Positions 35,134 through 43,707 of a stretch of 64,000 nucleotides of DNA are shown here, in pieces. The notes beneath the pieces were generated by a model. It did not search any database. It saw only the letters and a program-made list of their open reading frames with translations, and was not told the DNA's origin. Position numbers and translations under genes: made by a program. The first letter of the stretch is position 1. Each line of letters starts with the position of its first letter. Location of the stretch: positions 1 to 64,000 of the forward strand of contig NZ_CABHOL010000006.1 in assembly GCF_902168135.1 (NCBI RefSeq), written 5' to 3'. The DNA comes from an uncultured Fluviicola sp. (GTDB taxonomy: Bacteria; Bacteroidota; Bacteroidia; Flavobacteriales_D; Crocinitomicaceae).

Positions 35134-35484
35134 TTATTTCTTTTGCAGCTCAATGGATTCCTTTTGCAGGTTTTCCATCACTTTATCCAGCATCTGCTTA
35201 TAGTCTTCGTGTGTGCTGGTATAGTAAACAAACGATTCTTCGTATTGCTTTTCGGTAACATGTTTGCTTTTCAGGTAATAACGCCCTGATGCAGTCATTA
35301 CTTTGTAGTAGCGGTTTACCGTGGAATAGGTCGTCTGGATATGACCTTCCAGTATCAGCATATCCGTCATCAAATCGATCATCTGGTCTTTGGGGATCAG
35401 ATTATTCGGTTTTTTGAGGCCATGCAGTTCACTGTTGCAGGATTGCAGAACTACTAAAAGCGCTATGACAGCCCATTTTATCAT
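35134..35484 (-). CDS. DUF4296 lipoprotein
   Basis: A 116-residue lipoprotein: MIKWAVIALLVVLQSC gives a lipobox ending at Cys16. The body matches DUF4296 (NLIPKDQMIDLMTDMLILEG, then an YYxxxMxxxGRYYLKSKHVTEKQYEESFVYY pattern interrupted as usual), a helical family restricted largely to Bacteroidota with unknown function. Its start codon overlaps the dihydroorotase stop by 4 bp, making it the third gene of an operon. Confidence 0.88.
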   Translation of the reverse strand: MIKWAVIALLVVLQSCNSELHGLKKPNNLIPKDQMIDLMTDMLILEGHIQTTYSTVNRYYKVMTASGRYYLKSKHVTEKQYEESFVYYTSTHEDYKQMLDKVMENLQKESIELQKK

Positions 35485-36818
35485 CTGTCGAACAACATGC
35501 GTTCTCCCGGCTTACTTCCGGTCAATTGACCGTTTTCATAAACCACTTCTCCATTTACAAAAGTCTTCTCAATACTCGAAGAGAAAGAAGTTCCTTCAAA
35601 CGGAGACCATCCGCATTGGTAAAGGAGAGATTCTTTGGTAACAGTGGATTTTTTGTTCAGGTCAACCAATACCAAATCTGCAAAATAACCTTCTCTCAGG
35701 AATCCGCGTTCCTTGATATTGAAACAAACAGCAACCGCATGTGCCATTTTTTCAACCACACGTACCAAAGGAATTTTTCCATTTGCGGAAGCATCCAGCA
35801 TAGCTAGCAATGCATGTTGTACTAATGGGCCTCCCGAAGGTGCCTGCAAATATTTCTGCTGTTTTTCTTCAATCGTATGCGGAGCATGGTCTGTAGCTAT
35901 CACATCGATCCGGTTGTCCAGCAATGCTTGCCAGATCTGATCTCTGTCAGCAGCTGTTTTCACAGCAGGATTCCATTTGATCCAGGCGCCTTTCTTTTCG
36001 TAATCTGCATCTGAGAACCACAAATGGTGGATACAAGCCTCAGCTGTAATGCGTTTTTGTTCCAAAGGAATATCATTCCGGAATAACTCCGTTTCAATTC
36101 CGGTAGAAATATGTAAGATATGAAGTCTTGTATTGTTCTTTTTAGCCAGTTCAACCGCTTTGGAAGATGACAAATAACATGCTTCCGCACTTCTAATCAA
36201 AGGGTGAGCAGTCATGGGGATATCTTCTCCGTATCTTTCCTTGTATTCTTCCAGGTTCTTTCTGATAGTTGATTCATCCTCGCAATGAGTCGCAATCAAC
36301 ATTGGTACGTTTGCGAACAAATGCTCCAAAGTACTTGTATTATCTACCAGCATATTTCCGGTAGATGACCCCATGAATATTTTGACTCCGCAAACATCCT
36401 TGACGTTTGTTTTCATCACTTCATCATAGTTATCATTCGAAGCTCCCATGAAAAACGAGTAGTTCGCCGGAGAAACTTCAGATGCACGCTGGTATTTTGC
36501 TTCGAGGAGTTCTTGATTAAGTGTATTCGGAACCGTATTCGGCATTTCCATGAAAGAAGTAATCCCACCGGCAACAGCAGCTCTTGATTCCGATTGGATA
36601 TTGGCTTTATGCGTCAATCCAGGCTCTCTGAAATGGACCTGGTCATCAATGCAACCGGGAAGTAAATGCAATCCTTCACAATTGATTTCCTGCACTGATC
36701 CATCAACAGAAATCGAAGCCGCAATTTTTGAAATTCGTTTCCCATCGATCAACACATCTGCAACAAATTCCTTTCCTTCGTTTACAAGCGTTGCGCCTTT
36801 CAGTAAAATCTTTGCCAT
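35481..36818 (-). CDS. pyrC: Dihydroorotase
   Basis: A 445-residue amidohydrolase that cyclises carbamoyl-aspartate to dihydroorotate in pyrimidine synthesis. The start at 36818 forms a TAATG junction with the upstream glycosyltransferase stop; a start at 36845 would overlap it further. Metal-site residues: the usual HxH is here DDQVHFREPG, so the first His is Gln; the carboxylated lysine is in GVKIFMGSS; His ligands in IATHCEDE and LHILHIST; the catalytic Asp in IATDHAPHT. The QxH variant is, to my knowledge, common in Bacteroidota PyrC. Confidence 0.93.
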   Translation of the reverse strand: MAKILLKGATLVNEGKEFVADVLIDGKRISKIAASISVDGSVQEINCEGLHLLPGCIDDQVHFREPGLTHKANIQSESRAAVAGGITSFMEMPNTVPNTLNQELLEAKYQRASEVSPANYSFFMGASNDNYDEVMKTNVKDVCGVKIFMGSSTGNMLVDNTSTLEHLFANVPMLIATHCEDESTIRKNLEEYKERYGEDIPMTAHPLIRSAEACYLSSSKAVELAKKNNTRLHILHISTGIETELFRNDIPLEQKRITAEACIHHLWFSDADYEKKGAWIKWNPAVKTAADRDQIWQALLDNRIDVIATDHAPHTIEEKQQKYLQAPSGGPLVQHALLAMLDASANGKIPLVRVVEKMAHAVAVCFNIKERGFLREGYFADLVLVDLNKKSTVTKESLLYQCGWSPFEGTSFSSSIEKTFVNGEVVYENGQLTGSKPGERMLFDR

Positions 36819-37531
36819 TACACCTTTAAATTTCTCATTTTCCACACCCCAAAGAAGGCTTCCTTAAATATACTTGAAGACATTTTGGATTCTCCGAACT
36901 GACGATCTATAAATGTGATCGGAACTTCAATAATTTTAAATCCCTTTCTTTTTGCGGCGTACTTCATTTCAATCTGGAAAGCATATCCTTTGAAATGGAT
37001 GTTATCCAGATCAATCGCTCTGAGCACCTTGCTTGAATAACACATAAATCCGGCTGTGGTATCGGAAATTCCGATAAAGAGGATCATCCGAACATACACC
37101 GATGCAAAATAGGACATCAGGATACGTCCCATCGGCCAGTTTTGTACCTTTCCCCCTTTTGTGTAGCGCGAACCGATACTTACATCAGCTCCTTTTTGAG
37201 TGCATGCTTCCAATAATCTCGGCAAATCCAGCGGATTGTGTGAAAAGTCGCAGTCCATCTCAAAAATGTAGTCGTAATTTTGGTTGAGGGACCATTTGAA
37301 CCCATGAATGTAAGCCGTTCCCAAACCTAACTTACCTGCTCTTTCTTCCAGGAATATCCGATTGGGAAATTGCTCCATCAACCCTCGAATAAGAGCAGCC
37401 GTTCCGTCGGGAGAATTATCGTCTACAAAAAGAATATCAATCTGAACGGGTAAGCCCATTACTGCCTGAGCCATACGCTCAACATTCTCTTTTTCGTTAT
37501 ATGTTGGGATAATTACAACTGCTCGCGTCAC
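36818..37531 (-). CDS. Polyprenol-phosphate mannosyltransferase-like (DPM1/Ppm1) GT2 enzyme
   Basis: A 237-residue cytoplasmic-face glycosyltransferase. The N-terminal IIPTYNEKENVERM and the acidic motif MDCDFSHNP match the DPM1/Ppm1 family, which transfers mannose (or a related sugar) from GDP-sugar to polyprenol phosphate. There is no C-terminal membrane domain. The start is a GTG at 37531; an in-frame stop lies 12 bp upstream, so there is no alternative. It heads the operon with pyrC and the DUF4296 gene. Confidence 0.9.
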   Translation of the reverse strand: MTRAVVIIPTYNEKENVERMAQAVMGLPVQIDILFVDDNSPDGTAALIRGLMEQFPNRIFLEERAGKLGLGTAYIHGFKWSLNQNYDYIFEMDCDFSHNPLDLPRLLEACTQKGADVSIGSRYTKGGKVQNWPMGRILMSYFASVYVRMILFIGISDTTAGFMCYSSKVLRAIDLDNIHFKGYAFQIEMKYAAKRKGFKIIEVPITFIDRQFGESKMSSSIFKEAFFGVWKMRNLKV

Positions 37532-37746
37532 GTGAGTTCAATTTCAGGTGATAAAAATAGTCAAATTCCGCTTTCTTCAATGCATTTAAGTAGTTTCTGA
37601 CATATTTTTGATGAATTCCGAATGAACAGAACTTATTTACGGATCAAAAATCTTTACTCGCAGAAAAATACACTAAATACCTGTTACATTTCACATCATA
37701 TTCGGTACATTTAAAGGAAAGTAAGGTTCAGACTTTCAATAATAAC

Positions 37747-37754
37747 TATCTTTG
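37747..37754 (+). promoter_or_regulatory. Candidate -7 element, leaderless-type spacing
   Basis: TATCTTTG fits TAnnTTTG only 6 bp before the ATG at 37761, so a transcript from here would have almost no 5' leader. Confidence 0.4.
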
Positions 37755-37760
37755 GAATAG

Positions 37761-39152
37761 ATGAAATGGACTTCTCAAATAGCATTTTTCGTATTTTCTT
37801 TTTGCCTGAATAACGCATTATTTGCTCAAACATTTCACAACATGACACTTTTGGATCAATGGCACCAGGACAGCCTGATCGCAAACTCCTCGAAAGTACG
37901 TTATTCGGATTGTTTCGGCTTCACTCAAAACGGAAACGAATATGCGGTAATCGGTTCAACCGAAGGAACACATGTTTTTTTGATCAACGACCAGGACAAA
38001 CTCATTCCGAAAGGATTTATAAAAGGCCGTTATTCCACCACTTTCGTCCAGCACCGGGAATATGCTGTATTCAAACATTACCTCTATGCCGTTTGTGATG
38101 AAGGTGTAAGCAGTCTGCAAATTATCGACCTTCAGTACCTGCCGGATTCTCTTCACCTGGCAAAAGAAGATACCGTGCAATTTGGCCGCGTACACAACAT
38201 TTTTATAGATACGGTCCAGGAAAAATTCTATTCCTGCACTCACAGAAGTACGGTCAATACACAAGCAATTGACGAACCCATGAAAATCTTTTCACTGGCT
38301 GATCCGTTGAATTTACTGGAACTTTGGAGCGGACCAGGAGATGTCAATGAAGTACACGACATTTATGTACGAAACGGAACAGCCATTCTGAATTGCGGCT
38401 ATGATGGTTTGAAAGTTTACGACTTCACCAATACAAATACCCCGCTTTACTTAGACTCCAAAAACATTTACACCGACCAGGGTTACAATCACCAGGGCTG
38501 GCTCACTCCTGACGGGACAAGGTATATATTCGCCGATGAAACAAATGGAAAACGTGTCAAAACCTGCAGTTTTAACGGTTCGGTGGTTACGATCAACGGT
38601 TATTTCGGTACGAATTATGAAAACGGATCCGTACCTCACAATATCAAGGCCACGAATGAATTTGCTTTTGTTGCTTATTACAATGAGGGAATCCGGGTAT
38701 TTGACCTGCGTTATCCGGCTCCATTGGAAGTGGCACATTATGACACCTATCCGGATGAACATCCTTACAAAATGAATGGCAACTGGGGTGTTTTTGCAGA
38801 CCTTCCATCCGAAAGACTGATCGTTTCAGACAGACAATACGGTTTGTTTTTACTGAACTTTGACCGAAAGAAAATGCTTGAGTCCTTTCCTTTGACTGAT
38901 GAAATGGAACTCTTCCCCAACCCTGTTTCCAGTTCCGAAACCATTTTCATGACTATTCCCATTAAAACCGAAAAAACCGAATGGAATATTTATGATTTGA
39001 GCGGTAAACTGGTGTCAAGTGGTGTTAGCGAGCATTTCAACTACACAGAAATCCCGGTAGATTTTTCTGCAGGAACATACCAAATCAGAATCCGGCTGCA
39101 CCAGGACGCCTACAGGTCAAAAGAGATTATTCGAAAAATAGTAGTTATTTAG
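37761..39152 (+). CDS. T9SS-sorted choice-of-anchor B/LVIVD-repeat protein
   Basis: A 463-residue secreted protein: signal peptide (MKWTSQIAFFVFSFCLNNALFAQ), a beta-propeller-like region of LVIVD-type repeats (for example TAILNCGYDGLKVYDFTN and FAFVAYYNEGIRVFDLR), and a C-terminal T9SS sorting domain (LFPNPVSSSETIFMTI ... RKIVVI). The choice-of-anchor B family contains such propellers and is found on surfaces of many Bacteroidota; the ligand or activity is not known. The downstream lipoprotein gene begins 21 bp after its stop. Confidence 0.87.
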   Translation: MKWTSQIAFFVFSFCLNNALFAQTFHNMTLLDQWHQDSLIANSSKVRYSDCFGFTQNGNEYAVIGSTEGTHVFLINDQDKLIPKGFIKGRYSTTFVQHREYAVFKHYLYAVCDEGVSSLQIIDLQYLPDSLHLAKEDTVQFGRVHNIFIDTVQEKFYSCTHRSTVNTQAIDEPMKIFSLADPLNLLELWSGPGDVNEVHDIYVRNGTAILNCGYDGLKVYDFTNTNTPLYLDSKNIYTDQGYNHQGWLTPDGTRYIFADETNGKRVKTCSFNGSVVTINGYFGTNYENGSVPHNIKATNEFAFVAYYNEGIRVFDLRYPAPLEVAHYDTYPDEHPYKMNGNWGVFADLPSERLIVSDRQYGLFLLNFDRKKMLESFPLTDEMELFPNPVSSSETIFMTIPIKTEKTEWNIYDLSGKLVSSGVSEHFNYTEIPVDFSAGTYQIRIRLHQDAYRSKEIIRKIVVI

Positions 39153-39173
39153 TGTTAACCAAAATCCAATAAA

Positions 39174-39794
39174 ATGAATCTAAGACACGCAATTATCCCC
39201 GTTTTATCCATCGCACTTTTTGTAATCGGTGCGTGTGGAAGCCCTGCTAAAAAAGATTACTCGAAAGAAGTGGACGAAGGTACTTTCAACGGGAACAAAT
39301 ACACCAGCCAGGCATTGGGCTGGACCATGGAATTTCCGGATAACTGGATTATCACATCCAAATCAAGCCTGGAGTCATTGGATGAACGCAGCAAAGCTTC
39401 CGTAAATGATACAAGCTCAAACATGTCGGGGATCAAACGAACACTGGCTTTCCAGAAGAATTTTGACAACAATTTCCAGTCGAGCTGGGAGGATTTCTCC
39501 GGTGATGAAGCCGCATACAAGCGTGTTATTGCCAATAATCACGTAATGATCTATACCAATTACCTGGAGCGCAACATGTATACCGATACTGTTCCCGGAA
39601 AACTGACTGTCAGCGGAGTAACATTCGACACCTTTGAGGTTTCATTAAACGACAAAGAAGCAAAAGTTTTCACCACACAATTACTGATGAACGCTCTGGT
39701 AAAAGGGAAATTCATGACAGTTACGATTTCCTATAACAACGATGCCGACAAAAAGAAAATGCTCGACTTGTTTAAGAAATCGACTTTTAACTAA
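39174..39794 (+). CDS. Lipoprotein, PsbP-like
   Basis: A 206-residue lipoprotein (LFVIGACGSP, lipobox ending at Cys20 or so). The body contains LGWTMEFPDNWIITSKSSLE, a segment reminiscent of PsbP/MOG1-like folds, and ends with a paired beta-hairpin VKGKFMTVTISYNNDADK. No catalytic residues are evident. It converges with recX; the two stop codons are directly adjacent. Confidence 0.72.
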   Translation: MNLRHAIIPVLSIALFVIGACGSPAKKDYSKEVDEGTFNGNKYTSQALGWTMEFPDNWIITSKSSLESLDERSKASVNDTSSNMSGIKRTLAFQKNFDNNFQSSWEDFSGDEAAYKRVIANNHVMIYTNYLERNMYTDTVPGKLTVSGVTFDTFEVSLNDKEAKVFTTQLLMNALVKGKFMTVTISYNNDADKKKMLDLFKKSTFN

Positions 39795-40280
39795 TTATTC
39801 TCCATCCATTTCAGAGAGCGCTTCATAGATCAAATCGTTTTCAAAACCTTTTGACTGCACATAGCGAAGCAGTTTCGCTTTCTTTTTCCAGGGATCTTTT
39901 TCATTCGAAAGGTCCCTTTGTTTTTTGGTGATCTCGTGCTTCAGGATCTTGAAATATTCATCGGGGTCGATGGTCTTAAAAGCAAGCTGAATGATCTTTT
40001 CGGGAATTTGCTTTAGTTTCAGCCCTTGCTTGATCTTGATCCTGCCCCAGTGCTTGATACGCAGTTTACCGGAGACATAAGATTCTGCAAAACGTCCTTC
40101 ATCGAGGAACTTATTTTCGATCAGGTATGCAGTTAACTGATCCACCTGTTCGGCACTCTGTCCCCAGGAAAAGAGTTTATTCTTAACCTCAAAATGGCTT
40201 CTGTCCTGGTAGGCACAGTAAGATTCTATCTTTGATTTTGCCTCTAAAAAAGAAATTTTCTTTGACGTTTTCTGATCCAT
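39795..40280 (-). CDS. recX: Regulatory protein RecX
   Basis: A 161-residue RecA modulator composed of three tandem three-helix repeats (SYCAYQDRSHFEVKNKL, LIENKFLDEGRFAESYV, GFENDLIYEALSE). Start at 40280 (MDQKTSKK) with a strong purine-rich AGGAAAG just upstream; the longer reading from 40418 would translate a GC-rich intergenic repeat and the end of the neighbouring RNase gene. RecA is not in the window. Confidence 0.9.
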   Translation of the reverse strand: MDQKTSKKISFLEAKSKIESYCAYQDRSHFEVKNKLFSWGQSAEQVDQLTAYLIENKFLDEGRFAESYVSGKLRIKHWGRIKIKQGLKLKQIPEKIIQLAFKTIDPDEYFKILKHEITKKQRDLSNEKDPWKKKAKLLRYVQSKGFENDLIYEALSEMDGE

Positions 40281-40283
40281 CTT

Positions 40284-40320
40284 TCCTCCCCCTTCATCCC
40301 CCTCAAAAGGGGGAGACTTT
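40284..40320. repeat. G/C-rich intergenic hairpin repeat (SPPFEGDEGG-coding word)
   Basis: CCCCCTTCATCCCCCTC then AAAAGGGGGAGA: a stem CCCCCT / AGGGGG (40298-40313) with a CAAA loop, and a second CCCCCTT word before it. Translated on the minus strand it gives SPPFEGDEGGG, a peptide that I recall from many spurious Bacteroidota ORFs. It sits in the short gap between rng and recX. Confidence 0.7.
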
Positions 40321-40341
40321 AACGAAAAATTGCTCCCCATA

Positions 40342-41889
40342 TCAGAGAGCAATTTCATTATTATCTTTATCCTGGAAATTGTATTCCAATAAGTGATATG
40401 CTGTAATACCACGTACATCGACCCACTTTTTATACTTAAAGAACCATTTCCACTGCTTGGAAATAAATCCTTTTTTGAAGTAAGCTTCCAGGTACGGGTG
40501 AACCAGCAAAGTCACCTTTTTTTCTTTTTTATCGGCTAATAAGAAATTCAGGTTCATTTCAATTTCCTCGGCAAAAAGGATGGATGCCTGTACTTCACCT
40601 GTTCCGTTACAAGTAGGACAAGTTTCAGAAGTATTAATATCCGTTTCAGGTCTTACTCTTTGGCGGGTAATCTCAACAACACCAAACTTGGACGGAGGAA
40701 GAATATTATGTTTCGCTCTGTCGGAACGCATAAACTCTTTCAACTTCTCAAACAGGTCCTTGTTGTTTTCCTTATCATGCATATCAATAAAATCGATACA
40801 AACGATTCCACCCATATCACGCAATTGAAGCAGGCGTGCAATTTCTTCAGCAGCTTCCACATTGGTTGCCAATGCATTGGATTCCTGTCCGTCGGCACCC
40901 TTGCGGTTTCCGCTGTTTACATCAATCACGTGCATGGCTTCAGTGTGCTCGATAATCAGGTACCCTCCGGAAGGCAGGGGAACTTTTTTACCGAACATCG
41001 TTTTGATCTGTTTATTGATCCCGAATCGCTCAAAAATATTGAGTTTTCCGTCGTACAATTTCAGGATTTTCTCACGGCCGGGGGCAATTCCGCTGATATA
41101 TTCTTTCAATTCGGACATCAGCTTTTCATCGCTGACATGAATATTTGAGAAATCAGCATTCAGTAAATCCCGGAGGATCGATGAAGTTTTGTCAATTTCA
41201 CCCAGAACACGACGAGGCGGAGTTGCCTGCTTTAAGTTTGCATGCATATTCTTCCACTTCTCCATCAGGTTTCTAAGGTCCTGGTCAATTGCTTCCACTT
41301 TTTTGTTTTCAGCAACAGTACGAATAATGACACCAAAATTCTTAGGCTTGATATCATCCATCAGATTGCGTAAACGATCACGCTCTTCCTGACTCTTAAT
41401 TTTTTGGGATATCGAAACTTTTTCCGAAAATGGCACCAACACCAAATAGCGTCCTGCAAGTGTCAATTCTGCACTTAAGCGAGGTCCTTTGCTTGATATA
41501 GGCTCTTTGGCAACCTGAACCAATATGGGTGATGAAGTGGATACAATTTCGGTAATTTTCCCGTCTTTTGGAATGTCCTTTTCCGGCTTAAAATAAAGCA
41601 AATCAGCAACATTCTGCTTCCCTTGCAGGGTATCTTTGGTAAACTTATTCAAAGATTGGAATTGCGGGCCCAGATCGAGGTAATGCAAGAATGCATCTTT
41701 CTCATATCCAACATCCACAAAAGCCGCATTCAAGCTTGGAACTACCTTTCTGACTTTACCGAGGTATATATCACCAACAGCAAAATCGGTACTTCCTTGT
41801 TCCTGATGCAGTTCAATCAATTTCCCATCGCGCAAGAGAGCAAGCCAAACACCACCTTCACGGGTGTCTACAACTAGTTCTAAACTCAC
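40342..41889 (-). CDS. rng: Ribonuclease G/E family protein
   Basis: A 515-residue endoribonuclease of RNase G length, without the long RNase E scaffold. An S1-like domain (about 35-125) is followed by the catalytic DNase I-like domain with the acidic residues in MHVIDVNSG and IVCIDFIDM, and the zinc-link motif CPTC in SETCPTCNGTG. It trims 16S rRNA 5' ends and other RNAs in characterised relatives. The start is GTG at 41889; an in-frame stop upstream excludes a longer form. Confidence 0.95.
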   Translation of the reverse strand: MSLELVVDTREGGVWLALLRDGKLIELHQEQGSTDFAVGDIYLGKVRKVVPSLNAAFVDVGYEKDAFLHYLDLGPQFQSLNKFTKDTLQGKQNVADLLYFKPEKDIPKDGKITEIVSTSSPILVQVAKEPISSKGPRLSAELTLAGRYLVLVPFSEKVSISQKIKSQEERDRLRNLMDDIKPKNFGVIIRTVAENKKVEAIDQDLRNLMEKWKNMHANLKQATPPRRVLGEIDKTSSILRDLLNADFSNIHVSDEKLMSELKEYISGIAPGREKILKLYDGKLNIFERFGINKQIKTMFGKKVPLPSGGYLIIEHTEAMHVIDVNSGNRKGADGQESNALATNVEAAEEIARLLQLRDMGGIVCIDFIDMHDKENNKDLFEKLKEFMRSDRAKHNILPPSKFGVVEITRQRVRPETDINTSETCPTCNGTGEVQASILFAEEIEMNLNFLLADKKEKKVTLLVHPYLEAYFKKGFISKQWKWFFKYKKWVDVRGITAYHLLEYNFQDKDNNEIAL

Positions 41890-41919
41890 GAACGTATAAT
41901 TAGAAAGTAACTAAAACAG

Positions 41920-41950
41920 AAAAACTTAGTAAGCAAATTCACTTACTAAG
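41920..41950 (-). terminator. Terminator of the 30-residue protein gene
   Basis: On the minus strand CTTAGTAAG / CTTACTAAG (9-bp stem, 41942-41950 with 41925-41933) is followed by TTTTTCTGTTTT, 27 bp past the stop at 41977. Confidence 0.8.
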
Positions 41951-41976
41951 CTCTTCCAACTATCTTAAGAAGATTC

Positions 41977-42069
41977 TTATTTCTTCTTTTTATGACGATT
42001 TTTTCTTAGTCTTTTCTTACGCTTGTGCGTCGCCATTTTATGTCTTTTTCTTTTCTTACCGCTTGGCAT
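41977..42069 (-). CDS. AURKAIP1/COX24-domain 30-residue basic protein
   Basis: A complete ATG-to-TAA frame of 30 codons encoding MPSGKKRKRHKMATHKRKKR and a further LRKNRHKKKK. About half the residues are Lys or Arg and the pattern KKRLRKNRHKKK fits the AURKAIP1/COX24 C-terminal domain found in small ribosome-associated proteins of mitochondria and annotated widely in Bacteroidota. A ribosomal location is likely by family. It has its own terminator and lies between HU and rng. At 30 codons it is below usual gene-finding limits. Confidence 0.88.
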   Translation of the reverse strand: MPSGKKRKRHKMATHKRKKRLRKNRHKKKK

Positions 42070-42122
42070 AGCAATATTATTTTATGGTTATTAATTCAAT
42101 TATTTCAATTTCAACAGCTTTT

Positions 42123-42154
42123 AAAAAAAGCACTCCTGCGTCAAACAGGAGTGC
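42123..42154 (-). terminator. Terminator of the HU gene
   Basis: Perfect 9-bp stem GCACTCCTG / CAGGAGTGC with a 7-base loop and a following T7 on the minus strand. Confidence 0.92.
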
Positions 42155-42207
42155 AAAGATATTAAAATAAGTTTTCCCACAAACTAGTTGTAGTAAAAAA
42201 GATGGAA

Positions 42208-42498
42208 TTATTTCACAATCACCTTATTCTTCACCTCTTCAACGAATGTTTTAGCAGGTTTGAATGAAGGAATATTATGAGCCGGGATAATAATCGTTGT
42301 GTTTTTTGAAATATTGCGCCCTGTCTTCTCTGCTCTCTCTTTCACAATGAAGCTACCAAAACCTCTTAAATAAACGTTCTGACCTTTAGTCAAAGAAGTT
42401 TTAATAGAAGTCATAAAAGCTTCAACAGCTTTCTGTGCTTCATTTCTTTCCAATCCTGTTTCCTCTGCAATCTCAGCAACGATATCTGCCTTTGTCAT
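42208..42498 (-). CDS. HU/IHF-family DNA-binding protein
   Basis: A 96-residue nucleoid protein. Two N-terminal helices (MTKADIVAEIAEETGLERNE), the beta-saddle GFGSFIVKERAEKTGRNI with the conserved phenylalanines, and the DNA-intercalating arm around NTTIIIPAHNIPSFKPAK match HU and IHF. The motif at the arm tip is PAHNIP rather than PARNP, as in other Bacteroidota HU proteins. It has its own promoter-like element and terminator. Confidence 0.95.
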   Translation of the reverse strand: MTKADIVAEIAEETGLERNEAQKAVEAFMTSIKTSLTKGQNVYLRGFGSFIVKERAEKTGRNISKNTTIIIPAHNIPSFKPAKTFVEEVKNKVIVK

Positions 42499-42541
42499 CT
42501 TATTATAAATTAAAGTTTTTCAACAATGTGATTTTCAGGTG

Positions 42542-42549
42542 CAAAAGTA
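42542..42549 (-). promoter_or_regulatory. Candidate -7 element for the HU gene
   Basis: Minus-strand TACTTTTG matches TAnnTTTG, about 44 bp before the HU start. Confidence 0.45.
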
Positions 42550-42606
42550 GTCAGCTTAAACGTTTATTTTTGCTTTATTTTTAAAAAACTTCAATTTTTT
42601 CCCTAA

Positions 42607-43608
42607 ATGGCTGATTTTGTTCTACTAATAAGCGATTGGTACAGACTAAATGCGCGTGAGCTCCCCTGGAGGAACACAAAAAACCCGTATTTCATCTGGT
42701 TATCGGAGGTCATTTTGCAGCAAACAAGAGTCGACCAGGGCATGAATTATTACCTGAAATTTATCGAAAATTATCCTGTTTTGAATCAACTTGCAGACGC
42801 CGATGAAGCATCCGTTTTAAAACTTTGGCAGGGATTGGGGTATTATTCCAGGGCACGGAATTTACATAAAACAGCACAACAGGTCAGGGACGAATATGGC
42901 GGAGAATTCCCGAAAACCTACGCTGAGATCATCCAATTGAAAGGAATCGGCCCATACACAGCTGCTGCCATTTCATCTTTTGCATTTGATCTTCCTCATG
43001 CTGTTGTAGACGGAAATGTTTACCGGGTGCTTAGTCGTTATTTCGGGATTGACGAACCGATAGACTCCACACAAGGAAAGAAAACCTTCCAAAACCTGGC
43101 TGATTCGTTGATTCCGGAATCAGATCCGGCTCTTTTCAACCAGGCAATCATGGAATTCGGAGCCATTCAGTGCACTCCCAACAACCCGGACTGCAATTCC
43201 TGCGTTCTAAATCAAAGCTGTGCAAGTGCATTTAATGCTGATCTTATAAAAAAGCTTCCTGTCAAAAAAGGAAAAACCAAAGTTCGCAAACGCTATTTTC
43301 ACTACCTGCACATAGAGAAAGAAGGCGAAATTGCATTGGATCAGCGCACAAATAAAGATGTTTGGGAGAAATTATACGAATTTCCGATGATAGAAAGCGA
43401 AAGCGCGGATATCCCTTTCGAATTCAAAGACTCCGCCGATCTATGCTATCAAACCAAACATATACTGAGCCATCAGCACATTTACGCCTATTTCTACAAA
43501 ACCGACCGGCCTGAAATAGAAGGATTGGAATTTCGTTTCGTGGAGAAAAGCCAGCTGGAGGATTATCCGATTCACCGGTTGATGGAAAAATACCTGGAGT
43601 CAAGATAA
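42607..43608 (+). CDS. mutY: A/G-specific adenine glycosylase MutY
   Basis: A 333-residue DNA glycosylase that removes adenine mispaired with 8-oxoguanine. Visible features: RELPWRNTKNPYFIWLSEV with the catalytic Glu before ILQQTRVDQG, the helix-hairpin-helix GIGPYTAAAISSFAF, the catalytic Asp in VVDGNVYRV, the [4Fe-4S] cluster Cys set (CTPNNPDCNSCVLNQSC, spacing C-X6-C-X2-C-X5-C) and a C-terminal NUDIX-like 8-oxoG recognition domain. The HU gene is divergent upstream; ssb, gldE and gldD follow downstream after a repeat. Confidence 0.96.
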   Translation: MADFVLLISDWYRLNARELPWRNTKNPYFIWLSEVILQQTRVDQGMNYYLKFIENYPVLNQLADADEASVLKLWQGLGYYSRARNLHKTAQQVRDEYGGEFPKTYAEIIQLKGIGPYTAAAISSFAFDLPHAVVDGNVYRVLSRYFGIDEPIDSTQGKKTFQNLADSLIPESDPALFNQAIMEFGAIQCTPNNPDCNSCVLNQSCASAFNADLIKKLPVKKGKTKVRKRYFHYLHIEKEGEIALDQRTNKDVWEKLYEFPMIESESADIPFEFKDSADLCYQTKHILSHQHIYAYFYKTDRPEIEGLEFRFVEKSQLEDYPIHRLMEKYLESR

Positions 43609-43627
43609 TTACCAATTCCAAATGCCT

Positions 43628-43680
43628 AATTACGAATTTTGATGATTTCATTCGTAATTCGTAATTCGAAATTCGTAATT
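43628..43680. repeat. AT-rich inverted repeat AATTACGAATTT
   Basis: Arms AATTACGAATTT (43628-43639) and AAATTCGTAATT (43669-43680) with related ATTCGTAATT words between them. It resembles family B in size and AT content but uses a different word. It contains a spurious ATG (43639) in frame with ssb. Confidence 0.75.
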
Positions 43681-43681
43681 T

Positions 43682-43689
43682 TATGTTTG
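43682..43689 (+). promoter_or_regulatory. Candidate -7 element for ssb
   Basis: TATGTTTG fits TAnnTTTG, 18 bp before the ATG at 43708; it supports that start over the ATG at 43639. Confidence 0.5.
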
Positions 43690-43707
43690 TATAAACAAGC
43701 ACAAATT

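Noticed and set aside
40281-40418. Longer N-terminus for recX
   Set aside because: It overlaps the end of rng and a GC-rich repeat; a good ribosome site precedes 40280.
43639-43707. Longer N-terminus for ssb
   Set aside because: It translates an AT-rich inverted repeat; a TAnnTTTG element lies between it and the real start at 43708.
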